From positions 1 through 8,188 of the forward strand of contig JAOASV010000200.1 in assembly GCA_030158535.1 (NCBI GenBank): a stretch of DNA of 8,188 nt, written 5' to 3'. A model generated the notes under the pieces. It ran no database searches and was not told the origin of the DNA. It saw only the letters and a list, made by a program, of their open reading frames with translations. The translations under genes and the position numbers were made by a program. How positions within the stretch are numbered: the first letter of the stretch is position 1; every line of letters starts with the position of its first letter. This document shows positions 1 through 7,313 of the stretch, piece after piece. The DNA comes from Sediminibacterium sp. (GTDB taxonomy: Bacteria > Bacteroidota > Bacteroidia > Chitinophagales > Chitinophagaceae).

Positions 1-336
1 AACGGCAATGAAATTGGCGGCGGCTCTATCAGAATTTACCAGCGTGCGCTACAAGAAAAAATGTTTGATGCACTTGGCATGACTACCGAAGAAGCCCTTC
101 ACAAGTTTGGCTTTTTACTAGGTGCTTTCGAATACGGCGCACCTCCACATGGTGGACTTGCCTTTGGTTTTGACCGTTTGTGTTCTATCCTTGGAGGATC
201 AGAAAGCATTAGAGACTTTATCGCATTCCCTAAAAACAATGCTGGTAGAGACGTGATGCTTGACGCACCTAGCACCATCGATGATAAACAATTTGTTGAG
301 CTTCAAATAAAATTAAATCTTACAGATAAAGCCTAA
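1..336 (+). CDS. aspS: Aspartyl-tRNA synthetase, C-terminal end (5' truncated by window)
   Basis: This is the last 111 codons of a class II aminoacyl-tRNA synthetase that charges tRNA-Asp with aspartate in the cytoplasm. The reading frame is open from base 1 and ends at TAA 334-336. The ATG at 61 is internal, because the codons before it continue the family sequence (NGNEIGGGSIRIYQ). Visible family landmarks are that GGGS-x-R stretch (fragment residues 6-11), the GAPPHGG segment (residues 46-52) and class II motif 3, GGLAFGFDRL (residues 51-60), whose arginine 59 binds ATP. The SIRDFIAFPKN segment, typical of AspRS, follows. The C-terminus ends shortly after the catalytic core, as is normal for bacterial AspRS. 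The next gene starts 9 nt downstream, so co-transcription is likely. The anticodon-binding and insertion domains lie outside the window. Whether it is a discriminating or non-discriminating AspRS cannot be told from this part. Confidence 0.97.
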   Translation, partial: NGNEIGGGSIRIYQRALQEKMFDALGMTTEEALHKFGFLLGAFEYGAPPHGGLAFGFDRLCSILGGSESIRDFIAFPKNNAGRDVMLDAPSTIDDKQFVELQIKLNLTDKA

Positions 337-345
337 AACAAAAGT

Positions 346-852
346 ATGAAGCAGGTACAAATTTTTAAAGTGCTCACTTACTTGTTAATACCCATTGCGC
401 TATTATTTGGCTTTATGGCATTATTAGTATTACCCACCGCACTTGTAAATCCTGCACTCCTACTTGTGGTATTTATATTTTCTTGTATTGCTATTTACAC
501 TTTTTCAAGCCTACGTTTTGTAACAACGGCTATCAATAAAGCCAAAAACTGTAACCCAAGTTTAAAAGATTGGATTAAAATAAATGGATACATTAGTGTA
601 GCTACTGCATTTATGTTTTTATTAAACAGCATTGGTATTTTAATGTTACGCCCCATTGAGTTTAATGACTTTGTTACCAAAGCCATGGAAACACAGGCTA
701 GTTTACCTCCAAGCATTACACCTGCTTTTGTTGGACAAATGCTCAAGTATACGGCTATTTTTATGCTTATCACAAGCACGATCATACTTGTTCATACCAG
801 AATTCAATTTGTGTTTTTAAAAGCTTATAGCTACGTATTTGAAAGTGAATAA
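346..852 (+). CDS. Hypothetical four-helix integral membrane protein
   Basis: I do not recognise a named family. The 168-residue product is strongly hydrophobic, with four likely membrane helices at about residues 8-29, 33-57, 81-101 and 133-152. The short basic loop between helices 2 and 3 (NKAKNCNPSLKDWIK, about 64-78) suggests that this loop faces the cytoplasm, and the less charged 102-132 loop would then face the periplasm. There is no cleavable signal peptide, metal-binding cluster or catalytic motif that I can see. The ATG at 346 lies 9 nt after the aspS stop, and the gene end overlaps the start of rarA, so it looks like the middle cistron of an aspS-x-rarA unit. The antisense ORF inside it is a shadow. 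A link to translation or replication is suggested only by position. It could equally be an unrelated inner-membrane protein that uses the same transcript. Confidence 0.8.
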   Translation: MKQVQIFKVLTYLLIPIALLFGFMALLVLPTALVNPALLLVVFIFSCIAIYTFSSLRFVTTAINKAKNCNPSLKDWIKINGYISVATAFMFLLNSIGILMLRPIEFNDFVTKAMETQASLPPSITPAFVGQMLKYTAIFMLITSTIILVHTRIQFVFLKAYSYVFESE

Positions 853-2113
853 CCATACGCCCCTTGCCGAAAGAATGCGGCCGAGTAAACTAGAAGACCT
901 AGTTGGCCAAGAACACTTAACAGGTAAGGGAAGTATTTTAAACACAAGTATAGCAAAGGGTCATATTCCTTCCATGATTTTATGGGGTCCTCCAGGTGTT
1001 GGCAAAACAACCATTGCCAATATTATTGCGCACCAACTCAATGCTCCTTACTTTCAACTTAGTGCTATTAGTAGTGGCGTTAAAGAAGTTAGAGAAGTAA
1101 TTGAACAGGCAAAAGATCAAGCAGGCGCCGTACTTTTTATTGATGAGATACACCGTTTTAATAAAGGGCAACAAGATGCACTTTTAGCCGCTGTAGAAAA
1201 AGGCATTATAACACTCATAGGTGCCACTACCGAAAATCCTTCTTTTGAGGTAAACAACGCCCTATTAAGTAGATGCCAGGTTTTTGTTTTAAAGCAATTG
1301 CAGGAAACCGACCTGCAAACACTCATTAGTGAGGTTATACAAAAAGACAGCTACTTATCTCCCCTATCCATTCAATTAAAAGAAACCGCTGCACTTTTTA
1401 AAATTGCCGGTGGTGATGCTAGAAAACTACTCAACCTATTAGAGCTTGTTGTTCAAACATATGCAGGCGAAGAGGCTATTGTTATTACGGATAAAGTAGT
1501 AATGCAAGTAGCACAACAAAAATTAGCTATTTATGACAAGGGCGGCGAGCAGCATTACGATATTATTTCTGCCTTTATTAAAAGCATGCGTGGTAGTGAT
1601 CCAAATGCAGCCGTATATTGGCTTGCACGCATGATTGAAGGTGGTGAAGATGTAAAATTTATTGCTAGGCGCATGCTCATTTTTGCAAGTGAAGACATTG
1701 GAAATGCAAATCCAAATGCACTATTACTAGCCAACAATACTTTTGATGCGGTTAGTAAAATAGGATACCCCGAGTCGCGCATTATATTATCGCAGTGCGC
1801 CACCTATTTAGCTACTTCTCCAAAAAGCAACGCATCCTATGTAGCCATCAATGATGCACTTGCACTTGTTGCTAAAACAGGTGACTTACCGGTTCCGCTG
1901 CATTTACGCAACGCGCCCGCCAAACTCATGAAGCAAATGGATTATGGCAAAGATTATAAGTACGCTCACTTAGGCGAAAATAATTTTGTGGACCTTGAGT
2001 TTTTTCCAGAAGCCATTAAAGGAACAACGCTATACACCCCAGGCAATAATGCTAGAGAAAATGAAATCAGAAGTTTTCTAGTGCAGCGCTGGAAAAAGAA
2101 ATACGGGTATTAA
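845..2113 (+). CDS. rarA: Replication-associated recombination protein A (RarA/MgsA), AAA+ ATPase
   Basis: RarA is a clamp-loader-related AAA+ ATPase that acts at stalled replication forks with SSB and RecA. The 422-residue product has the family N-terminus PLAERMRPSKLEDLVGQEHL, Walker A GPPGVGKTT (about residues 48-56), Walker B LFIDEIHRFNKGQQD (about 97-111), sensor 1 GATTENPSFEVNNALLSRC (about 126-144) and sensor 2 GGDARKLLN (about 189-197). The RarA/MgsA C-terminal domain follows (GSDPNAAVYWLARMIEGG, then ASEDIGNANPNAL). No ATG precedes the conserved PLAER motif: the candidates are TTG 839 and GTG 845. I choose GTG 845 because it gives an N-terminus of typical length and is the commoner alternative start. 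The first ATG, at 875, would delete PLAER. The start overlaps the upstream gene by 8 bp (14 bp if TTG is used), which favours translational coupling. The stop overlaps the convergent oxidoreductase stop by 4 bp. Confidence 0.95.
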   Translation: MNNHTPLAERMRPSKLEDLVGQEHLTGKGSILNTSIAKGHIPSMILWGPPGVGKTTIANIIAHQLNAPYFQLSAISSGVKEVREVIEQAKDQAGAVLFIDEIHRFNKGQQDALLAAVEKGIITLIGATTENPSFEVNNALLSRCQVFVLKQLQETDLQTLISEVIQKDSYLSPLSIQLKETAALFKIAGGDARKLLNLLELVVQTYAGEEAIVITDKVVMQVAQQKLAIYDKGGEQHYDIISAFIKSMRGSDPNAAVYWLARMIEGGEDVKFIARRMLIFASEDIGNANPNALLLANNTFDAVSKIGYPESRIILSQCATYLATSPKSNASYVAINDALALVAKTGDLPVPLHLRNAPAKLMKQMDYGKDYKYAHLGENNFVDLEFFPEAIKGTTLYTPGNNARENEIRSFLVQRWKKKYGY

Positions 2114-3570
2114 TTATTTTTTTGTGGTACCAATCGGCCAGACGTTCCTCTATCACCACCTTCGTGGTATTCGGCATCTTCATTTACATCCCATAAATTA
2201 TACAACTCTTTGCCAGCAATAATATTTTTTGCGGCAAGCATAGCTGTCATCATGGAGTGGTCTTGGTTATTGTATTTGTGCATACCATTACGGCCCACTA
2301 AGTATAGTCCAGGATAGTTTGCTAAAGCATCTCTTACACTATCTACTCTTGCTTTGTAAAACTGATCGTAAACTGGATATGCTTTAGGTTGTCTTACTAC
2401 GTATCCATCCACTACAGCCGATGCTTTTGTAAGACCAATTTTTTCTATTTCTTGTTTACCAAGTGCAATTAAATCGGCGTCGGAACTTGTCCATAAACCA
2501 TCTCCTTCAAAGCAAAAATATTCGAGCCCATAACAAGCCATACTTGGATCAGGCACCATATAAGGGCTCCATGATTTAAAGTTTTGAACCCTGCCCACTT
2601 TTACTTTAGGGTCATGGATATAAATCCAGTTGTCAGAAAAAGCATCCTCGTCTTTACAAATAAGTACCACCGTTAAAAAATCACGATAACCAAGCGCAGC
2701 AGCGTTTGCAGCCACAGTTGCGGGGAACGCAGGAAGTACGTTTGCCACTAATTCACGCATAGGTGCCGATGATAGCACATAATCAAAACCAGTAACATTG
2801 CCCTGACTTGTTGTTTGTACCGTCCAAGAATTTTGAGTGTATTCAATTTTTTGTACCCCACAATTCATATGTAGTGAAACACCCATTGCCTTGCTTTTTT
2901 CGGCGCAGGCTTCCCACATCATACCAGGCCCCTGCTTAGGATACCTAAATGAATCGATGAGTGTTTTAATCACCTTGTCTTTGTCAGTTGCTTTTTTATT
3001 AGGCTTAAAAAGCGCATTAAAAATGGCACTACTTAAAGAAAGTCCTTTAATACGCTGTGCCGCCCAATCAGCGCTGATTTCGTTACAAGGAATACCCCAT
3101 ACTTTTTCGGTATAGGTTTTAAAGAAAATATTAAATAGTCTTTTACCAAATTGATTGGTTACCCACTCTTCAAAATTGGTCGGATTTTTTACAGGAAATA
3201 CTTTTGCTTTTAAATAACTCAACACACACAAAGCACTTTCAAAAATGCCTAATTTCCGAAGGGCCTCAAAAGCAACAAGTGGATAAGAGAAAAAATGATT
3301 GTTGTAATAAATGCGTGAACTTCTTGGACGCTCTAACATTTCATCCCCTAATATTTCTGTCCAAAAATCTTCCACCTCTTTAGATTTAGAAAAAAATCGG
3401 TGCCCACCAATATCAAAATGATAGCCATTATAAGACTCGGTTCTTGAAATACCACCCACATACTGCGGATCTTTTTCAAAAACAACCACTTCTTGATTGC
3501 CTTTTGCAAGTAAGTAAGCGGCTGTTAAACCAGCTGGACCAGCTCCAATAATTGCGACTCTTTTTGACAT
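2110..3570 (-). CDS. FAD-dependent oxidoreductase, UDP-galactopyranose mutase / protoporphyrinogen-oxidase-like
   Basis: This 486-residue flavoprotein belongs to the NAD(P)/FAD amine-oxidase superfamily. The N-terminus is a Rossmann FAD site: GAGPAGL (G9, G11, G14), with acidic E32 at the end of the second strand (VVVFEKD) to bind the adenosine ribose, then GGISRTES and DIGGHRFFSK (residues 39-62), a form common to UDP-galactopyranose-mutase-like and related enzymes. A C-terminal FAD-contact segment, LYLVGRNGMHKYNNQDHSMM (residues 422-441), closes the fold. No signal peptide or membrane anchor is seen, so it is probably cytoplasmic. The substrate is unknown. Family members are often labelled protoporphyrinogen oxidase or UGM without proof, and the neighbours (no heme or sugar genes) do not decide. 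The last 25 residues (from about 462) are acidic, glycine-rich and probably disordered. The ATG at 3570 sits just before the Rossmann strand, so the start is secure. A 108-bp spacer separates it from the divergent acetyltransferase gene. Confidence 0.88.
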   Translation of the reverse strand: MSKRVAIIGAGPAGLTAAYLLAKGNQEVVVFEKDPQYVGGISRTESYNGYHFDIGGHRFFSKSKEVEDFWTEILGDEMLERPRSSRIYYNNHFFSYPLVAFEALRKLGIFESALCVLSYLKAKVFPVKNPTNFEEWVTNQFGKRLFNIFFKTYTEKVWGIPCNEISADWAAQRIKGLSLSSAIFNALFKPNKKATDKDKVIKTLIDSFRYPKQGPGMMWEACAEKSKAMGVSLHMNCGVQKIEYTQNSWTVQTTSQGNVTGFDYVLSSAPMRELVANVLPAFPATVAANAAALGYRDFLTVVLICKDEDAFSDNWIYIHDPKVKVGRVQNFKSWSPYMVPDPSMACYGLEYFCFEGDGLWTSSDADLIALGKQEIEKIGLTKASAVVDGYVVRQPKAYPVYDQFYKARVDSVRDALANYPGLYLVGRNGMHKYNNQDHSMMTAMLAAKNIIAGKELYNLWDVNEDAEYHEGGDRGTSGRLVPQKNN

Positions 3571-3678
3571 AGATATAGGGGTTATCGGTGTAAGATGGCA
3601 AAGGTGCTAAATTAATATGGATCTACCGCTATTTTTGGGCTTCAATTTATACTTATCTTTCCTCAAAATACGCGCTAC
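3571..3678. other. Divergent intergenic region between oxidoreductase and GNAT genes
   Basis: This 108-bp AT-rich spacer must hold the start signals for the two outward-facing genes, the flavoprotein on the - strand and the acetyltransferase on the + strand. One exact TAnnTTTG match is present on the + strand at 3630-3637. I found no convincing -33/-7 pair for the - strand gene, no clear operator palindrome and no small ORF. Confidence 0.5.
3630..3637 (+). promoter_or_regulatory. Possible Bacteroidota -7 element for the GNAT gene
   Basis: TATTTTTG matches the Bacteroidota -7 consensus TAnnTTTG at every fixed position and lies 41 nt before the ATG at 3679, so a start near 3642-3645 would leave a leader of about 35 nt. 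There is no TTTG at the expected distance of about 20 nt upstream, so only half of the promoter is supported. In AT-rich spacer DNA, an 8-mer with six fixed positions can occur by chance. Confidence 0.3.
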
Positions 3679-4128
3679 ATGAATTCGTTTACCTGGACCC
3701 TAGAAACCTTTGAGAACCTTACCAATAAGCAGTTGTATGCGATACTAAAACTTCGCTGCGAAGTGTTTATTGTAGAGCAGGCCTGCAACTATCAAGACAT
3801 TGATGGTAAAGACCTTAAAAGCTTTCATTTGTGTGGCTGGGACGGCGATCAATTGGTTGCCTATGCCAGGCTTTTACCTGCAGGGGTTTCATTTGATGAA
3901 GTTTCTATTGGACGTGTATTAAGTTCGCCAGCCTACCGTAGGCAAGGTGCAGGCATTGGTCTGATGCAAAACGCCATAGCTTTTTGCTATGAAAAATTTG
4001 GGAAACAGCCCATCCGGATTGGTGCTCAATTATACCTTCAAAAATTTTATAGCAGCTTTGGTTTTATCAAAGATTCAGACATGTACCTAGAAGACGACAT
4101 TGAGCATATCGAAATGATCTTACCGTAA
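3679..4128 (+). CDS. elaA: ElaA-type GNAT family N-acetyltransferase
   Basis: The 149-residue protein is a single GNAT domain, the fold that moves an acetyl group from acetyl-CoA to an amine. The N-terminal signature LRCEVFIVEQACNYQDIDGKDL (residues 25-46) is characteristic of the ElaA subgroup. The acetyl-CoA pyrophosphate-binding motif A is IGRVLSSPAYRRQGAGIGLM (about residues 77-96), containing R-R-Q-G-A-G for the R/Q-x-x-G-x-G/A loop. Motif B is AQLYLQKFYSSFGF (about 116-129). The length is normal for ElaA, no membrane segment is present, and the protein is expected in the cytoplasm. The acceptor is unknown, as it generally is for ElaA. The ATG at 3679 is placed correctly before the first strand. 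The last 9 bp overlap the end of the convergent uvrA gene. The gene symbol rests on subfamily resemblance only. Confidence 0.88.
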   Translation: MNSFTWTLETFENLTNKQLYAILKLRCEVFIVEQACNYQDIDGKDLKSFHLCGWDGDQLVAYARLLPAGVSFDEVSIGRVLSSPAYRRQGAGIGLMQNAIAFCYEKFGKQPIRIGAQLYLQKFYSSFGFIKDSDMYLEDDIEHIEMILP

Positions 4129-6987
4129 TTCTTCTTTTACAAAACGGGCTGTATGACTTTCTTTGCAGTTCACCATTTGCTCGGGTGTGCCTTCAAATAA
4201 AATAGTACCGCCTCCATCTCCACCCTCTGGGCCTAAGTCAATGATATGATCGGCTACTTTTATAATATCCAAATTGTGCTCAATCACAAGTACCGAATTA
4301 CCTCTGTCCACGAGTTTATTAAGCACATCAATGAGATGCTGAATATCCTGAAAATGAAGCCCTGTAGTAGGTTCATCTAAAATGTAAAAAGTTTTACCCG
4401 TATCTTTTTTACCCAGCTCAGTAGATAGTTTAACGCGCTGCGCTTCACCCCCACTAAGCGTTACCGCCGATTGCCCCAGTGTGATATAACCAAGTCCCAC
4501 ATCTTGTAATACTTTTATTTTTCGGAAAATAAAGGGTACAGGCTGGAAAAACTCACAAGCTTCATCTACCGTCATGTCTAAAACATCACTAATTGATTTT
4601 CCTTTATATCTAATCTCTAATGTTTCACGGTTGTAACGTTTACCATTACATTTTTCACAATGGACATAGACGTCTGGTAAAAAATTCATTTCAATCACGC
4701 GCATACCACCACCCTCACAAATTTCACAACGTCCACCTTTCACATTAAATGAAAAACGGCCTGCGGTATAACCTCTTATTTTTGATTCTGCAACAGCTGC
4801 AAATAAGGTTCTGATTTCGGTAAAGAATCCACAATAGGTAGCCGGATTACTCCTTGGTGTCCTACCAATAGGCGATTGATCTATTTCAATTACTTTATCG
4901 ATATGCTCTAGTCCTTTAATCGATTTAAATGGCATGGGTTGTTGCTTACTATCATAACAATGCTTTGATAGTAATGGATATAAAGTTTCATTGATAAGCG
5001 TTGATTTTCCACTTCCACTCACACCGCTTACCACAATTAACTTTCCTAGCGGAAACGTCACAGAAACCTTTTTTAAATTATTGCCTGTAGCTTCCTTTAA
5101 AACAATGCTATGTCCGTTGCCGGTTCGGCGCTCTGTTGGGACCGCTATTTTTTTCTTGCCATTCAAATATTGTGCGGTATCAGAATTAGAAAGAAGCACC
5201 TCTTGTGGTGTACCCGCTGCTACTATTTGGCCACCATGCTTACCCGCACGTGGACCAATGTCTACTAGATAATCAGCGGCCAGCATAATGTCTTTATCGT
5301 GCTCCACCACTAAAATACTATTACCAATATCGCGCAGGTTTTGTAGCGCTTTTATAAGCTGCATATTATCACGCTGATGTAATCCAATAGAAGGCTCATC
5401 TAAAATATAGGTGATACCCTGTAATTGGGATCCAATTTGCGTGGCCAATCTAATTCGTTGAGACTCGCCACCACTCAGTGTTTTAGAAGGCCTATTAAGT
5501 GATAAATACGTAAGTCCAACATCGAGTAAAAAACCTACACGCTCTCTAATTTCTTTTAAAATATCTTTTGCAATGGCATTGTCTTTTTTAGAGAGATGAT
5601 TTTCTATACCTTCAAACCAATTGAGCAGTTTGTCTAAATTTAAATCACTAATCTCTGCAATATTTTTACCAGCCACCTTAAACCACAAGCTTTCTTTTTT
5701 TAACCTAGCGCCTTCACAACTTGAACAGTGCTTTAACTCCATAAACTGTTCTACCCATTCACGGAGCGCCTCTGTTATGCCTGTTCCGGTAAACCAACGT
5801 TTTAGCATTGGCACAACACCTTCAAAAACACCTTCATAAGCACTAACAACCGTCGTTTCATCCATATCAAATGTAGATTCGGATGGACCATCAGGGGTGC
5901 CGTACAGTAATAAATTAATAGATTGTTCAGATAAACTACTTATGGGTTTATCAAGGCTTATTTTATGCTTTTTCGCAAGCACTTCTACTTGCTTGAATAA
6001 ATAGGCTTCACGCTGCACACCAAGAGGTGCAATGCCGCCTTCCTTTATACTTAAACTCCTATCCGGAATAATTTGTTCCAACGAAATTGAGAACACATTA
6101 CCAAGCCCCTTACAAGTAGAACATGCTCCATAGGGCGAATTAAATGAGAAGGCATTGGGTGATGGCGTTTCATAGCTAAGACCCGTTTCTTCACACATGA
6201 GTTGCTTTGCATACTGCACTACTTTATTTGATTCATGCACCATCAAAAACAAAAGTTCTTTTCCAAGTTTTAATGTTTGCTGTACACTTTGCGAAAGCCT
6301 TACTTTGCTATCCGGTGTAACTTGCAAACGATCTACTACCAATTCTATATCATGAATTTTGTAACGGTCTACTTGCAATTTTGGCGCTAGATCTACAATG
6401 TCTCCGTCTATTCGAACTTTTAAAAACCCTTTTTTTCTTACCTCCTCAAAAAGTTCTCGATAATGACCTTTTCTGCCTCTAACAAGCGGAGCTAATAATA
6501 CAATTTTTTTGTTGGCATATTTTTCGGTGATGGAAGCAACAATTTCTTCTTCAGTAAACTTCACCATTTTTTTACCCGTGTTATAACTATAGGCTTCTCC
6601 AATACGTGCGTATAATAATCTCAAAAAATCGTAGACTTCTGTTACGGTTCCAACTGTTGATCTTGGATTTTTATTGGTGGTTTTTTGTTCTATAGAAATA
6701 ACTGGTGAAAGCCCTGTAATTTTATCAACGTCGGGTCTTTCCATATCTCCCATAAATTGTCTGGCATAAGCACCAAAACTTTCCATGTACCTGCGCTGAC
6801 CTTCGTTATAAATGGTATCAAAAGCCAGGGATGATTTTCCGCTTCCACTTACCCCCGTAAATACCACTAATTTATTTTTAGGTACACTGATATCAATATT
6901 TTTCAGATTGTGTTCTCTTGCGCCAAAAACTTCGATGTTTTCGGTATGAATACTAGAACTTATTGCGTTAGCGGATTTCTTTGCCAT
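4120..6987 (-). CDS. uvrA: Excinuclease ABC subunit A (UvrA)
   Basis: UvrA is the ABC-type ATPase that dimerises, finds bulky DNA lesions with UvrB and starts nucleotide excision repair. Both ABC halves are complete. The first has Walker A GVSGSGKS (45-52), zinc-module cysteines C289/C292 and C421/C424, signature LSGGE (504-508) and Walker B YILDE (527-531). The second has Walker A GVSGSGKS (655-662), the lesion-recognition zinc finger C754/C757 and C777/C780, signature LSGGE (844-848) and Walker B YILDE (868-872). The region after LLYARIGEAYSY (125-134) has no cysteines, unlike Proteobacterial UvrA; this is my recollection of the usual Bacteroidota form and not a defect. I start at ATG 6987 (MAKKS, 955 aa), since the longer reading from TTG 7041 adds 18 unrelated residues. 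The stop overlaps the GNAT gene by 9 bp. No clear promoter was found upstream. Confidence 0.97.
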   Translation of the reverse strand: MAKKSANAISSSIHTENIEVFGAREHNLKNIDISVPKNKLVVFTGVSGSGKSSLAFDTIYNEGQRRYMESFGAYARQFMGDMERPDVDKITGLSPVISIEQKTTNKNPRSTVGTVTEVYDFLRLLYARIGEAYSYNTGKKMVKFTEEEIVASITEKYANKKIVLLAPLVRGRKGHYRELFEEVRKKGFLKVRIDGDIVDLAPKLQVDRYKIHDIELVVDRLQVTPDSKVRLSQSVQQTLKLGKELLFLMVHESNKVVQYAKQLMCEETGLSYETPSPNAFSFNSPYGACSTCKGLGNVFSISLEQIIPDRSLSIKEGGIAPLGVQREAYLFKQVEVLAKKHKISLDKPISSLSEQSINLLLYGTPDGPSESTFDMDETTVVSAYEGVFEGVVPMLKRWFTGTGITEALREWVEQFMELKHCSSCEGARLKKESLWFKVAGKNIAEISDLNLDKLLNWFEGIENHLSKKDNAIAKDILKEIRERVGFLLDVGLTYLSLNRPSKTLSGGESQRIRLATQIGSQLQGITYILDEPSIGLHQRDNMQLIKALQNLRDIGNSILVVEHDKDIMLAADYLVDIGPRAGKHGGQIVAAGTPQEVLLSNSDTAQYLNGKKKIAVPTERRTGNGHSIVLKEATGNNLKKVSVTFPLGKLIVVSGVSGSGKSTLINETLYPLLSKHCYDSKQQPMPFKSIKGLEHIDKVIEIDQSPIGRTPRSNPATYCGFFTEIRTLFAAVAESKIRGYTAGRFSFNVKGGRCEICEGGGMRVIEMNFLPDVYVHCEKCNGKRYNRETLEIRYKGKSISDVLDMTVDEACEFFQPVPFIFRKIKVLQDVGLGYITLGQSAVTLSGGEAQRVKLSTELGKKDTGKTFYILDEPTTGLHFQDIQHLIDVLNKLVDRGNSVLVIEHNLDIIKVADHIIDLGPEGGDGGGTILFEGTPEQMVNCKESHTARFVKEELR

Positions 6988-7068
6988 AGTAGAATGTAAA
7001 TATAATAACAACGAAGGGCTTGAATGGTTGAAAACATACAAATGTTAGTAGATATTAGACAAAGTTTT

Positions 7069-7100
7069 TTTGGGCGCTGCAATTTTCTGGCTTAATTTTG
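7069..7100 (+). promoter_or_regulatory. Bacteroidota sigma-ABfr-type promoter for the SAM riboswitch leader
   Basis: A -33 box TTTG (7069-7072) is followed after exactly 20 nt by TAATTTTG (7093-7100), which fits the Bacteroidota primary sigma factor consensus TTTG-N19-21-TAnnTTTG at every fixed position. Transcription would begin near 7104-7108, some 11-15 nt before the 5' strand of riboswitch stem P1, which is the spacing expected for a leader RNA. Both boxes, the spacing and the downstream riboswitch agree, so this is the best-supported promoter in the window. Confidence 0.8.
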
Positions 7101-7118
7101 CAATAGTTCTTAAAAAAT

Positions 7119-7239
7119 CTTATCCAGAAAGGCAGAGGGAATGGCCCATTGATGCCTTGGCAACCCATAACATTCGCAGTGATATGAAGGTGCCAAATCC
7201 GTCCATCACATAATATATATATGTGCATGGAAAGATAAG
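7119..7239 (+). promoter_or_regulatory. SAM-I (S-box) riboswitch aptamer
   Basis: The conserved S-box core is present in order: CTTATCCAGA, GAGGGA, TGGCCC, TTGGCAACC, AAGGTGCCAA and AAGATAAG. A full four-way junction can be drawn. P1 pairs 7119-7124 with 7234-7239. P2 pairs 7129-7134 with 7153-7158, with the inner P2b GGG 7137-7139 pairing CCC 7145-7147. P3 pairs 7164-7172 with 7180-7190, with AA bulged at 7187-7188 and an internal A-A mismatch. P4 pairs 7203-7211 with 7221-7230, with one bulged C at 7226. The P2-loop pseudoknot pairs 7141-7144 with 7199-7202, including one G-U. In this class, S-adenosylmethionine stabilises P1 and turns the downstream gene off. It lies before homoserine dehydrogenase, which supplies the methionine precursor homoserine, so the biology fits. 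Confidence 0.96.
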
Positions 7240-7300
7240 TCAGCGACGTTTGATTTTTTGCCTTTGGCTATTAATATTTCAAGCTCACCTGACTATATCT
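7233..7300 (+). promoter_or_regulatory. Predicted antiterminator pairing (P1 3' strand with terminator loop)
   Basis: Bases 7233-7243 (AGATAAGTCAG) can pair with 7289-7300 (CTGACTATATCT), giving 11 base pairs with A7295 bulged. This uses the whole P1 3' strand (7234-7239), so it cannot coexist with the SAM-bound aptamer. It occupies the loop and innermost stem base of the terminator hairpin, so it should also hinder the terminator. The pairing was found by eye and no energy was calculated. Confidence 0.55.
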
Positions 7301-7313
7301 GGTGAGCTTTTTT
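7281..7313 (+). terminator. Intrinsic terminator of the SAM riboswitch leader
   Basis: A perfect 9-bp stem, AAGCTCACC (7281-7289) with GGTGAGCTT (7301-7309), encloses an 11-nt loop and runs into a U tract (T 7308-7313, then A, then five more T at 7315-7319). It lies 41 nt after the aptamer and 30-60 nt before the homoserine dehydrogenase ATG, the usual position of a SAM-I expression platform. With SAM bound, P1 stays closed and this hairpin should stop transcription. Confidence 0.88.

Noticed and set aside
2111..2123. T-rich run after rarA as an intrinsic terminator
   Set aside because: No GC-containing hairpin precedes it, and the run is coding sequence (the Lys/Asn-rich end) of the convergent gene.
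3570..3590. Minus-strand TTTG plus TATATCTA as a promoter for the flavoprotein gene
   Set aside because: The -7 candidate mismatches at two fixed positions and abuts the start codon, so transcription would begin inside the coding sequence.
4120..6987. Lack of the N-terminal cysteine cluster in UvrA as a damaged zinc site
   Set aside because: Both other zinc modules (C289/C292 with C421/C424, and C754/C757 with C777/C780) are intact, and Bacteroidota UvrA usually lacks those cysteines.
6997..7004. Minus-strand TATATTTA as a -7 box for uvrA
   Set aside because: The last base differs from the TAnnTTTG consensus and no TTTG lies about 20 nt upstream. The nearest TTTG (7042-7039) is 34 nt away, too far.
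6988..7041. N-terminal extension of UvrA starting at TTG 7041 (18 extra residues)
   Set aside because: The ATG at 6987 gives a UvrA of normal length. The extension has no family similarity and begins with a TTG codon.
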